DNA from: Candidatus Pantoea persica
GTDB lineage: Bacteria; Pseudomonadota; Gammaproteobacteria; Enterobacterales; Enterobacteriaceae
DNA: 64,000 bases
Reading direction: 5' to 3'
NCBI RefSeq assembly: GCF_013753875.1
Contig: NZ_SMDS01000021.1
Coordinates: 1 to 64,000 of the forward strand
In this document: positions 43,380 through 53,982 of the stretch, piece by piece
How positions within the stretch are numbered: position 1 is the stretch's first letter
Layout: each line of letters begins with the position of its first letter
Notes under the pieces: generated by a model
The model's input: only the letters and a program-made list of their open reading frames with translations
The model's database searches: none
Told to the model about the DNA's origin: nothing
Made by a program: the position numbers and the translations under genes

Positions 43380-44134
43380 CGGTGCATGCGCAGCTGCGTT
43401 TCATAGCGTAGCACGCCATGAGTTCGGCCTGTCGGCGATCCAGCCTGGGTTGATCCTTTCCACCTTTAGCTGGGCCTATGTGATCGGTCAGATCCCCGGC
43501 GGCCTGCTGCTCGAGCGCTTCGGTGCGAAGAAAATCTATGGTATTACGCTGGCGCTCTGGTCGCTTTCCACTATTGCCATGGGCTTCGTCGGCCAAATGG
43601 CTGGCGGCATGACCGCCGCGCTGGTGCTGATGTTTACGCTGCGCTTCGCGCTGGGGCTGATAGAGGCGCCGGCCTTTCCTGCCAACGCGCGCGTGGTGAT
43701 TATGTGGTTCCCCGGCGCCGAGTGCGGACGCGCTTCCGCGCTGTTCAGCACGGCGCAATACTTCGCCGTAGCGATTTTCGCCCCTTTCCGGCTGGCTGGT
43801 GTCGCGTTTCGGCTGGGAGTGGCCCTTCTTCGTGCTGGGCGGCATCGGCGTTAGCCGCATGCTCTGGTGCGCCTATCGCCTTTTTCGGCAAAGGCGTCGC
43901 GGCGGGCGCTGGCACCTGGAAGGTGATCAGCGACACCGCGCCGAAAGAGGCGCGTGGGCCTTGCAAGGCGGCATATTTAACGGCGTCAGCAATATCGCCG
44001 GCTTTGTCACGCCGCTGCTGTTCCTGTTCCTGTTCCTGTTCGTGGTGGGGCCAATCACGCGCGTCGGCGAAGCGCAGACGCCAGAGGCCGCGCGCGAAGA
44101 GCAAAAAGCGGCGCGCGGTATCAAAGCGGTATAA
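43380..44134 (+). pseudogene. MFS transporter (sugar-acid type), truncated and deleted
   Basis: Anion:cation symporter-like MFS. It resumes without a start codon at FHSVARHEFGLSAIQ (near 43390), passes through WAYVIGQIPGGLLLERFGAK and ALGLIEAPAFPANARVVIMW, frameshifts near 43783, and jumps by deletion (near 43908) to SDTAPKEARG and IFNGVSNIAGFVTPLL. The end contains a fourfold LF repeat. The N-terminal ~50 codons are gone together with the start of the divergent ABC exporter gene. Confidence 0.78.
44018..44041 (+). repeat. four copies of ctgttc
   Basis: A perfect 6-bp tandem repeat (ctgttc x4), encoding Leu-Phe four times in a membrane segment of the MFS pseudogene. Being a multiple of three, slippage would not shift the frame. 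Confidence 0.9.
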
Positions 44135-44241
44135 GGTTCCCGCCGGTCGGCGCGCACTGCGCCGACCTGTTACTTCCCCCCTGAAGAAAAATTGCGCACT
44201 TGCCGATACCTCTATCGGGAGCGATCCTTAGGAGAGATATC

Positions 44242-45361
44242 GTGATTAAGCAAATCACCGTTGACGAACTGCGGCCAGGGATGTTTATCCACAAGTTTGA
44301 GGTTTGCTGGTGACCGATCCGCGGCAGATCGCTATGTTACTCAATGAGGGGATCCAACAGATCTGGATCGATCTGAATAAATCGGTGCAGGCGCCGACCG
44401 CGCCGTCGCGTGCCCGAAAGCCGGTTCCGCGCACCCCTTTTTTCCAGGAGCTGGACCAGGCGCAGCAGATTTTCCAGCAGGGCAAGCCGCAGGTCATGGC
44501 GATGTTCAGCGAGGCGCGCCTCGGCTATAGTCTGAACCTGGCGGACACGCTTGACCTGGTGGACGATATCGCCGGCTCTATCCGCCGCGAGCCGACCGTG
44601 CTGCTGAGCGTGGCGCGGCTGAAAAACCATGACGACTACACTCGGCTGTACTCGATGGCGGTTTGCGGGTTGATGATCTTGCTGGGACGGCAGCTCGAGC
44701 TGGATGAGAAACAGGTGCGGCGCGTCGGCATGGGCGGCCTGCTGCACGACGTCGGCAAGGCGGCAGTGCCGCTGGAGATCCTCAACAAATCAGGCAAGCT
44801 CACTGACGAGGAGTTTTAGGTGATGCGCCAGCATCCGGTCATCGGCGCGCAGATGCTGATGGAGGCGGACGCCGATGACGATCTGCTGGATATCGCGTTG
44901 CATCACCATGAAAAGTACGACGGTAGCGGCTATCCGCACCGGCTGAGAGGCGAGGCGATCTCGCTCTAATCGCGCATGGCCGCGGTGTGCGACGTCTACG
45001 ACGCGCTCATCTCGATGCGCGTCTACCGCAAGGGCTGGACGCCCGCCGAGGCGATGCACAATATGCTGAGCTGGCGCGGCCACTTCGACAGCCAGATTCT
45101 GCATATCTTTGCATCTATCCGGTGGGCTCGCTGGTGCGGCTGGCGTCCGGCCGCGTGGCGCTGGTGGTCAAGGCGGGCGAGCGCTCGCTGCTGAAGCCGG
45201 TAGTGCACGCCTTCTGGTCGCTGCACGCCCAGCGCGACGTCAAGCCGGAGCGCATCGATCTCGGCGACAGCTTCTGCACCGACAGCATCATTGGCGCAGA
45301 AGAGAGCCCGCTCTGGAAAAATGCTGATCTTAACCGCGTCTGGGCGCAGGAAAGCGTCTGA
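44242..45361 (+). pseudogene. HD-GYP domain cyclic-di-GMP phosphodiesterase, broken
   Basis: It starts at GTG 44242 (MIKQITVDELRPGMFIHKFE, the usual DUF3391 N-terminus) behind a taggagag site. A frameshift at about 44302 follows at once. The HD-GYP core keeps GLLHDVGKAAVPLEILNK and HHHEKYDGSGYPHRLRG. In-frame stops lie at 44817 (TAG) and 44968 (TAA, where IPLES-type relatives have Glu), and a frameshift near 45105 precedes YPVGSLVRLASGRVALVV. Loss means less c-di-GMP breakdown unless other phosphodiesterases remain. Confidence 0.88.
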
Positions 45362-45672
45362 ACGCCTTAGACGCTGGCGCGTAGCGCCGCCTCGCGCGGT
45401 TCCCCACCGCGACGCGAGACGGGCGCCAGGCCTTGTCGCCCAGGCTGTTGGCGTTGACCCGCCGCGATATGCGACAGCCGTTGAGCCGCATCCGCCAAGC
45501 GACAAAGCGCAAGCCGCACCGCGTTTATTCGCTGCAAACAGCGCGTACACCCTTCATCAGCCTATTTTTCAGGCGTTTTTATAACTTTTTTACGCGCGCG
45601 CCACGCAATTTAACCGCTTCTTTATGCCGACAGGCGCAGGCTACAGTCAAACCCTGAACTCTGGAGGTCGCG
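45362..45672. other. intergenic region with a possible 3' remnant on the minus strand
   Basis: About 310 bases. The minus strand carries a frame RLALCRLADAAQRLSHIAAG to EPREAALRASV and TAA at 45367-45369, which looks like the end of a decayed gene but is too short to name. The right-hand part holds the spacer before the kdp remnant and a ggagg site at about 45663. Confidence 0.35.
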
Positions 45673-47049
45673 GTGAGCGTGGGCGCAATGCCTGCTGGCG
45701 ATCCTGCTGTTTAACCTGCTTGGCCTCGCGCTGCTTATGGCGATTCTGCTGCTGCAGGACAGGCTGCCGCTCAATCCGCAGCAGCTGCCCGCGCTGAGCT
45801 GGCACCTGGCGCTCAATACGGCGGTCAGCTTCGTCACCAACACCAACTGGCAGTCCTACGGCGGCGAGAGCACGCTGAGCTACTTTAGCCAGATGGTGGG
45901 GCTGACGGTGCAGAACTTCGTCTCGGCCGCCACCGGTATCGCCGTTGCCTTAGCCTTGATCCGCGGCTTCGCCAGCCGCACCGCCGACGCTCTCGGCAAC
46001 GCCTGGCGCGATCTGACGCGCATCATGCTCTATCTGCTGCTGCCGCTCAGTTTGCTGATGGCGCTGCTGTTTGTCAGCCAGGGCAGCATCCAGAATTTCC
46101 TGCCGTACCAGACGGTGATCACGCTGAAAGGGGCGCAGCAGACGCTGGCGATGGGGCCGGTGGCGTCGCAAGAGGCGATTAAAATGCTCGGCACCAACGG
46201 CGGCGGCTTCTTTAACACCAACTCGGCGCATCCGTTCGAAAATCCCAACGCGCTGACCAACTTTGTGCAGATGCTGGCGATTTTCCCCATCCCGGCGGCG
46301 CTCTGCTTCGCCTTCGGCCAGACTGTGCGCGATCGTCGTCAGGGCCAGATGCTGTTCTGGACCATGTCGCTGATGTTCGTCGCGGCGGTGGCGGCGGTAA
46401 TGTGGGCGGAGACGCAGGGCAACCCGCATCTGCTCCCACTCGGCACCGACAGCGAACTCAATATGGGGAAGGCAAAGAGACGCGCTTCGGCATCCTTAAC
46501 TCCAGCCTGTTCGCGGTGATTACCACCGCCGCGTCGTGCGGCGCGGTGAACGCGATGCACGACTCCTTTTTCGCGCTGGGCGGGTATGGTGCCGAAGTGG
46601 CTGATGCAGCTAGGCGAAGTGGTGTTCGGCGGCGTCGGCGCGGGGCTGGCATGCTGCTGTTTGTGGTGCTGGCGGTGTTTATCGCCGGCCTGATGATTGG
46701 CCGCTCGCCGGAGTATCTCGGCAAAAAGATCGAGGTGCGCGAGATGAAGCTCATCGCGCTGGCGATGATGAGCGAGGCGGGGCCGCGCGGGAATGGCGAA
46801 TCCGGGCCTGCACGGCTTTAGCGAGGTGCTCTATGCCGTCTCCTCTGCTGCGAACAACAACGGCAGCGCCTTTACGGGTCTGAGCGCTAATATGCTGTTC
46901 TGGAACCTGCTGCTGGCGTTCTGCATGCTGGTTGGCTGCTTCGGCATCATCATTCCGGTGATGGCGCTGGCGGGCAGCATGGCGGTGAAAAAGGCGCAGC
47001 CGGCGGGCAACGGCCGCTGCCGACTTACGGCCCGCTGTTTGTCGCGCTG
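45673..47049 (+). pseudogene. kdpA: potassium-transporting ATPase subunit KdpA (with kdpF start), broken
   Basis: A ggagg-GTG start (GTG AGC GTG GGC), probably that of kdpF, is fused to KdpA at [15 protein letters not shown]; the first ~70 codons of kdpA are missing. The selectivity-filter loops remain ([55 protein letters not shown]). Frameshifts lie at about 46462, 46590 and 46640, and about 20 codons are lost near 46770. The end of kdpA is deleted and joined to kdpB at about 47049. Confidence 0.9.
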
Positions 47050-48809
47050 CTGCGCGTCGCGCTGAAAAAGCTCGATCCGCGCGTACAGTGGCGCAACCCG
47101 GTGATGTTCGTGGTCTGGCTCGGCAGCCTGCTGACCACGCTGCTGGCCATGGGCATGGCGGTCGGCTGGCTCGACGGCAGCGCGCGCTTTACCGGCGCCA
47201 TCGCCCTCTGGCTCGGGTTCACCGTGCTGTTCGCCAACATCGCCGAGGCGCGCTACGGCGCGCAGTGGCAGCAGGTGCCGGCCGACAGTCTGCGCAAGGG
47301 CGACCTGGTGCTGGCGGGCGGCGCGTCAGTGGACGAGAGCGCCATCACCGGCGAATCGGCGCCGGTAATCCGTGAGTCGGGCGGCGATTTCGCCTCGGTA
47401 ACCGGCGGCACGCGCATTCTCTCCGACTGGCTGGTGATCCAGTGCAGAGTTAATCCTGGCGAAACCTTCCTCGAGCGCATGATCGCTATGGTGGAAGGGG
47501 CGAAGCGGCGTAAAACCCCGAACGAGATTGCGCTGACCATTCTGCTGGTGTCGCTGACAATCGTGTTTCTGCTGGCTACCGCTACGCTGTGGCCCTCTAC
47601 CGCCTGGGCCGGCACGGCGGTCAGCGTCACGGTGCTGGTGGCGCTGCTGGTCTGCTTGATCCCGACCACCATCGGCGGCCTGCTCTCCGCCATCTGCGTG
47701 GCGGGCATGAGCCGCATACTGGGCGCCAACGTTATCGCCACCAGCGGCCGCGCGGTAGAGGCGGCGGGGGACGTCGATGTGCTGATGCTCGACAAGACCG
47801 GCACCATTACGCTCGGCAACAGCCAGGCGACGCAGTTTCTGCCCGCGCCGGGCGTCAGCGAAGAGCAGCTGGCCGACGCGGTGCAGCTCGCCTCACTGGC
47901 GGATGAAACCCCGGAGGGCCGCAGCATCGTAGTGCTGGCGAAGCAGCGCTTCAACCTGCGCGAGCGTGACCTGAACAGCATGGGCGCGAGCTTTATTCCC
48001 TTCTCTGCGCAGACGCGCATAAGCGGCGTCAACGTGCAGAACCGCCTGATCCGCAAGGGCGCGGTGGACTCGGTGAAGCGCCATATCGAGGCCAACAGCG
48101 GCCGTTTCCCGACGGAGGTCAATGCACTGATGGAAGAGGTGGCGCGCGCAGGCGGCACGCCGCTGATGGTGGCGGAGGGCGCGAGGGTGCTCGGCGTGGT
48201 GGCGCTGAAGGATATCGTCAAAGGCGGCATCAAAGAGCGCTTCGCCGAGCTGCGTAAGATGGGCATTAAAACCATGATGATCACCGGCGACAACCCGCTG
48301 ACCGCGGCGGCCATCGCCGCCGAAGCGGGGGTGGACGACTGTCTTTCGGAAGCGACACCGGAAGTGAAGCTGGCGCTGATCCGCCAGTATCAGGTGGAAG
48401 GGCGGCTGGTGGCGATGACCGGCGACGGCACCAACGACGCGCCGGCGCTGGCGCAGGCGGACAACATGGTGGATCTCGACTCCAACCCCACTAAGCAGAT
48501 GCTGATGACGCACGGCTTGCTCACCACCTTCAGCATCGCCAACGACGTCGCCAAATATTTCGGCATTATCCTGGCGGCCTTAGCGGCGACTTGGCCTCAG
48601 CTCAACCAGCTCAACGTGATGCAGCTGCATTCGCCGTCGTCGGCCATTATCTCGGCGGTGATCTTTAACGCGCTGGTGATTGTGTTCCTGATCCCGCTGG
48701 CGCTGCGCGGCGTGAGAGCTATCGGCCGCTGAGCGCGGCGGTGCTGCTGCGTCGCAACCTGCTGGTGTATGGCGTGGGCGGGCTGCTGGTGCTGCTGGGT
48801 CTGGCGTAA
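47050..48809 (+). pseudogene. kdpB: potassium-transporting P-type ATPase KdpB with multiple in-frame deletions
   Basis: P-type ATPase subunit. Without its first ~15 codons it runs from [19 protein letters not shown] as one open frame of over 540 codons, against 682 residues in E. coli KdpB. Kept: ITGESAP, LLDKTGT-like [28 protein letters not shown]. Missing in frame: about 30 codons after ANIAEA, about 14 before [13 protein letters not shown], about 16 after ALAQAD, and eight between SNPTK and KQMLMT. A frameshift at about 48711 displaces the C-terminal helices. The actuator and hinge losses make activity implausible. Confidence 0.88.
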
Positions 48810-48820
48810 GGAGAAAAAAA

Positions 48821-49419
48821 ATGAGTCAGTTACGTTCGGCAATGTTAGTTTTACTGCTGCTCACGCTGGTGACCGGCGTGGGTTACCCGTTGCTTACTAC
48901 CGGCTTGGCGCAGTGGCTGTTTCCGGCGCAGGCCAACGGCTCGCTGATTGAACAGCACGGTTCGGCGCTAATCGGCCAGAACTTTACCCGGCTCGGCTAT
49001 TTCTGGGGTCGTCCGTCGGCGACCGGCGACCGGCGACCGGCGACCGGCGACCGGCGACTGGCGACGGCCCTTACAACGCGCAGGCGTCGAGCGGCAGCAA
49101 CCTGGCGGCAAGCCACCCGGCGCTGGACAGGGCAGTGGCGGAACGCGTCGTCGCGCTAAGCGCCGTTAACCCGCTGGCGCCGCTCGCGGTGCCGGTGGAT
49201 CTGGTCACCGTCTCGGCCAGTGGCCTCGACCCGGCGATTTCGCCCGCCGCCGCGATCTGGCAGGCTCGTCGCGTCTCGGCGGCGCGCCAGCTGCCGCTGG
49301 AAACAGTCGAGATGCTGATCGACGCCAATACGGCGCGGCCACTGCTCGCCTTTAGCGGCGATCCCACCGTCAACGTGCTGTGGCTTAATCTGGCGCTGGA
49401 CGCGCTGACCCAACCCTGA
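48821..49419 (+). pseudogene. kdpC: KdpC, frameshifted by a 7-bp repeat expansion
   Basis: KdpC is the single-span subunit that stabilises KdpB and helps bind ATP. Start [20 protein letters not shown] follows aaggag. The frame is normal through [19 protein letters not shown] and FWGRPSAT, then enters a tandem array of a 7-base unit at 49017-49065. After the array the native sequence ([20 protein letters not shown] to [11 protein letters not shown]) is in another frame. Two units would give the family's spacing; the seven present add 35 bases. I see no other clear lesion in this gene. Confidence 0.88.
49017..49065 (+). repeat. 7-bp tandem repeat cggcgac x7 in kdpC
   Basis: Six perfect copies of cggcgac followed by one with C changed to T (tggcgac). 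The unit is not a multiple of three, so every gain or loss of a copy changes the reading frame of kdpC. Frame is restored at 2, 5 or 8 units. Confidence 0.95.
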
Positions 49420-49427
49420 AGGATGCG

Positions 49428-51639
49428 ATGAACGACGAACGTGAACACCCCGATCCCGACGCGCTGCTGCTGCAACAGGCCGACGGACACCGCGGCAAGC
49501 TGAAAATCTACTTCGGCGCCTGCGCGGGTGTGGGAAAAACCTGGGCCATGCTGCAGGAGGCGAAGCGGCTGCGCGCGCAGGGGCTGGATGTGCTGATCGG
49601 CGTGATGGAGACGCACGGCCGGGAAGGGACCGCTAGCCTGCTGCAGGGCCTGCCCGTGCTGCCGTGACGGCCCACCGGCAGCTCGCGCCACGCGGAGTTC
49701 GATCTCGACGCGGCGCTGATCCTGATGGACGAGCTGGCGCACACCAACGTGCAGGGCTCACGCCATCCCAAACGCTTGCAGGATTGCTCGACGCGGGCAT
49801 CGACGTCATCACCACCGTCAACGTGCAGCATCTGGAAAGCCTCAACGACGTGGTGGGTGGCGTGACCGGCATTCGCGTGCGCGAAACCGTGCCCGCCCCC
49901 TTTTTCGACAGCGCCGACTAGGTGGTGCTGGTGGATCTGCCGCCGGACGACCTGTGCCAGCGCCTGAAAGAGGGCAAGGTCTACGTTGGCGATCGCGCCG
50001 AGCTCGCCATCGAAAACTTTTTTCGCAAGGGCAACCTGTTCGCCCTGCGCGAGCTGGCGTCGCGACAACTTCGCCACGCGCCTCGGCAAGCTGGGGCCGG
50101 ATCTCGATCTGCTGGTGGTGGCGCTGGACGAGCCGGTCAGCGAGACGCCGCCGTTAGCCGACGCGCGCGGGCGGCGATAAATGGCGCGTGCCGCTGCGCG
50201 GCGTGCTGATGGCACTGCTGTTGTGCATCCTGGTCACTGCCGCCGGTCACTGGCTGCTGGCTGGATTAGACACTGCCAACGGCGTCGTGATCTACCTGCT
50301 GGCGGTGGTGATTATCGCGCTGCGCTACGGGCGCTGGCCGTCGGTAATCGCCACGGTGATGAACATTCTCGCCTTCGACCTCTTTTTCGTCGCGCCGACC
50401 GGCACGGTGGCGGTCTCCGATTTGCAGTATCTGGTGACCTTCGCGGTGATGCTGGCGGTGGGTGTAATCGTCGGCAACTTGACCGCTAGCGCGCGCGTCA
50501 CCTTTATGAGATAGCGAAATCGCTCGGCAGCGCGCTGACGCCGCGGGATATCGCCGCCACCAGTCAGCGGGTTATCGAGGTTACCCTGCAGGCACTTAGC
50601 CTGCTGCTGCTGCCGGACGAGCAGGGCGAACTGCACGCCACCGGTGCGGCGACGCCGGGCAGCGAGCCAGATCGCGCTATCGCCAAATGGAGCTTCAGCA
50701 AAGGGCAGCCCACCGGCGCGGGCACCCATACGCTGCCCGCCGTGCCCTACCAGATCCTGCCGCTGAAAAGCGGCAGCTGGTGTCGCGGCTTGCTGGTGGT
50801 AGGAGCCGTAAAACCTGCGCCAGCTGATGATCCCGGAGCAGCATCGGCTGATGGAGACCTTTACCGTGCTGATCGCCAACGCGCTGGAGCGCGTGGCGCT
50901 GTCGCAGAGCGAGGCGTCGTCACGACTGGCGGCGGAACGCGAGCAGCTGCGCAACATGCTGCTCTCTGCGCTGTCGCACGATCTGCGCACGCCGCTCACT
51001 GTACTGTTCGGCCAGGCGGAGATGCTGATGCTCGATCTGGCCAGCGAAGAGTCGAAATATGTCACCCAGGCGAACCAGAACCGCTAGCAGACGCTGAGTA
51101 CCATTCGGCTGGTGAGCAATATGCTCGATATGGCGCGCATCCAGTCGGGCGGGCTGAACCTGTGCGAAGAGTGGCTGGCGCTGGACGAACTGGTCGGCGG
51201 CGCGCTCAGCAGCATGGCGCCATCGTTGAAGGGGCATGAGGTGGCGCGCGATCTGTCCTCGGCTCTGGTGCTGATCAAGGGCGACAGCGCGCTGCTGGAG
51301 CGGGTGCTGACCAACCTGATCGAAAACAGCCTGAAGTATGCCGGCAACAGCGACCAGCGCGGCATCCGCGTCTGGCGCGACGGCCACCGCCTTGAAATGG
51401 CGGTCTAGGATAACGGGCCGGGCATCGCTGACGAGGATCTGACGCGCATCTTCGACAAGTTCGCGCGCGGCGACAAGGCGTCGTCGGTGCCGGGGGGCGG
51501 GCTGGGGCTGGCGATCTGCAAAACCATCGTCGAGAGCCACGGCGGCTGCATCTGGGCGGAAATCCGCATCGAGGGCGGCGTGGCGTTTCGCCTGCCGCTG
51601 CCGCCCGCGCCTGAAATTTCTGAAGAGGCGCTGAAATAA
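49428..51639 (+). pseudogene. kdpD: potassium sensor kinase KdpD, broken
   Basis: Sensor kinase for K+ limitation. N-terminal KdpD domain with Walker A FGACAGVGKTWAML and LMDELAHTNVQGSRHPKR; four-helix membrane region (GVVIYLLAVVIIALRYGRWP); H-box LSALSHDLRTPLTVLFGQAE; N-box LIENSLKYA; G-boxes DNGPGI and GGGLGLAICKTIVESHGG. Lesions include a stop at 49665, TAG at 49919, a frameshift near 50060, TAG at 50512, a shift near 50795, and TAGs at 51085 and 51406. The response regulator gene kdpE, which normally follows, is absent. Confidence 0.9.
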
Positions 51640-51692
51640 CTTCACAGATGATGGGTTATACTGCCGACCTGTCTGATTATCTGTGGGAAATT

Positions 51693-52195
51693 ATGGAACG
51701 TTTTACCGAAAACCTGATGTATGCGTCGCGCTGGTTGCTGGCTCCGGTTTACGTTGGACTTTGGCTGGGTTTGCTGGCGCTGACGATTAAGTTTTTTGAA
51801 GAAATTTTCACCTACTGCCCAATATTCTTAGCATTGCGGAAAACGATCTGATCCTGCTGCTGCTGTCGCTGGTGGACATGACGCTGGTGGGCTGCCTGCT
51901 GGTGATGGTGATGCTCTCCGGCTATGAGAACTTCGTCTCCAAGCTGGATATCGACGATCACAAAGAGAAGCTGAGCTGGCTCGGCAAGATGGACTCCGGC
52001 TCGCTAAAAAACAAGGTCGCGGCCTCGATTGTCGCCATCTCCTCTATCCATCTGCTGCGTGTGTTTATGGAGGCGCGCAACGTGCCCAATGACAAGCTGA
52101 TGTGGTACGTGATTATCCACCTCACCTTTGTGCTCTCCGCCTTTGTGATGGGCTGGCTGGACAACATGTCGAAGAGCGACAAAAACGCCTCGTAA
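51693..52195 (+). pseudogene. yqhA: UPF0114 membrane protein YqhA, one frameshift
   Basis: Small inner-membrane protein, 164 residues in E. coli, function unknown. It starts [20 protein letters not shown]; an upstream in-frame ATG at 51648 does not fit the family. A one-base loss at about 51813 (FEEIFT, then [13 protein letters not shown] expected) shifts the frame; the rest, [20 protein letters not shown] to MGWLDNMSK, is open and highly conserved. A single repair would restore the gene, so this is a young pseudogene or a sequencing error. Confidence 0.88.
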
Positions 52196-52218
52196 CGGCT
52201 GACAGGCGGCTCCGCCGC

Positions 52219-53127
52219 TTAGTGCTGAACTGCCCCGGCTGGCCGCGTGCCGGTCAGCTGCGGTATCACTTCCTGCACCATCTCGAAAAATTTCTGCAGC
52301 CGCGCCGGGTAGTAGCTCGCCCAGGGATAGGTGAGCCACACCGGCAGCAGCGGCGCCTGCCAAGCGGGCGTCAGCTGGATTAAATCGCCGCGCGCCAGGT
52401 CGTCCTGCCCCACCCACGACGACATAATCGCTGCGCCCATGCCCATCAACTCCGCCTTGCGTACCACATAGAGGCTGTCGCTGCTCAGGCGCGGCGTAAT
52501 CGCCAGGTTCACCGGCTGGCCATCGTCAATGCGCTGCAGCGCGATCTCGTTACGGTAAAAGCTGGTCAGCGCCAGCCAGGGCAGATCCGCCAGCTGCTCT
52601 ACTGCCTCGACCGTTGCATGCTGCGCCAGCAGGCCTGGGGTGGCGACCACGATGCGCGGCACTTCCGCCAGCAGGATCGCCACCACGGCGGGATAGCTCT
52701 GTACGCCGACCTGAATCGCGCAATCGACGTTCTCGGCGATAAAGTCCGGCGTGCGGTCATTGAGTATCCACTCTACGTTAAGGCGCGGATAGCGCATCAG
52801 GTACTCCACCAGCGGCGCGACCAGCTGATCCTGGCCGAAGGCGCGCGGCAAGCGCACCGCAGTGTGCCGACCGGCTCGTCGTTGGCGTGGGTCAGCTCAT
52901 CCTCCAGCGCGTGCCAGGTTGCCAGCAGTCGCCGCGCCTGGGCGTAGCAGCGCTCGTCGTCGGTCAGCTTCACAGCTTCAGTCCCAGACGCTGCTCCAGC
53001 GCCTGCAGGCGACGGTTGACGGGGGGCTGCGTGTATTGAGCTGCTCCGCCGACAGGCTGCCGCTCTCGACAATGCGGATAAAGGTTTGCATCAGCTCGAT
53101 GCGATCGGGAGTGGAGAGATTGCTCAT
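52219..53127 (-). pseudogene. LysR-family regulator, frameshifted in the DNA-binding part
   Basis: It starts MSNLSTPDRIELMQTFIRIV. The helix-turn-helix is disrupted: after GSLSA the frame breaks (near 53040), and the segment TVNRRLQALEQRLGLKL plus KLTDDERCYAQARRLLATWH appear in two other frames. From about 52855 the whole effector domain is open (LPRAFGQDQLVAPLVEYLMR to QLTGTRPAGAVQH). It is divergent from an MFS carrier gene that it may have regulated. Confidence 0.82.
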
Positions 53128-53222
53128 ACGCACCACGCATAACGGTTTTGCTTTTCACCAGTCTATAACGTATGGCGGCAATCCGCTTTACTAAGCGCCA
53201 GACACCTTTGGAGAATCTCACT

Positions 53223-53963
53223 ATGTCAGCCATCAATAGCGTTGCGGCCCGCCCGGCCGAAAGCCCTCCCGCTCCGCTGGTCTTTACTCTCGCCGCCGGC
53301 GCGGGACTGAGCGTCGCTTCGATTTACTACAGCCAGCCAATGCTGGATATAATCAGCAAAGCGTTTCTCGTTGGCGCCGGCGCGGTCGGCATGGTGCCGA
53401 TGCTGATGCAGGCGGGGTACGCGCTAGGCATTCTGCTGCTGGCGCCGCGGGGCGATCGGCACGATCGCCGGACCATTATCCTGATCAAAGGGCTGCTGCT
53501 GTGCGGCTTCTCCGGCGGTCTGAGCGCGCTGCTGATCGCCAGCTTCGTTACCGGGCTGACCGCTACCGTGGCGCAGGATATCGTGCCCGCCTCCGTCGCG
53601 CTGGCGCAGGAGCAGCTGTCGGTGGGCTTTAGCGCCTTCTGGTCAACGCTGGCGCTGATTGTGCTCAGCACCGTCGGCTTCGATCTCGGCGTGCAGGTGA
53701 CGCTGGTGGCGCATCAGACGCTGGTCTACAGCCAGGCGCCGGAAGCGCGCAGCCGCCTGAACGCGCTGCTGTTCACCGTAGTGTTTATCGGCATGGCGAC
53801 CGGCGCCGCGCTCGGCAGTATGGCGCTGGCGCGCTGGGGCAGGAACGGCGTCGTGACGCTCGCCACGCTGGCCGGCGCTGCCAGCCTCGCGCTGCGCCTG
53901 GCGAGCCGCCATTTGAAGAACTGCTCCCGCTTCCGCTCGCTTGTGCCAAGCTTAGTATATTAG
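53223..53963 (+). pseudogene. MFS transporter with large in-frame deletions
   Basis: One uninterrupted frame of 246 codons, whereas carriers of this type have about 400. It has the first helices (FTLAAGAGLSVASIYYSQPM, LILLAPRGDR-like loop motif LLLAPRGDRHDRR), then after ASVALAQEQ the sequence jumps to LSVGFSAFWSTLALIVLST, and later has AHQTLVYSQAPEARSRLNAL. At least 100-150 codons covering several helices are missing in frame. A 12-helix fold is impossible, so I treat it as a pseudogene although it has no internal stop. Confidence 0.75.
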
Positions 53964-53982
53964 CTAAGAAAAACGAAGCATT

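Noticed and set aside
53223-53963. A genuine short 246-residue MFS protein
   Set aside because: The sequence joins distant parts of a 12-helix carrier with central helices missing, so a natural short form is improbable.
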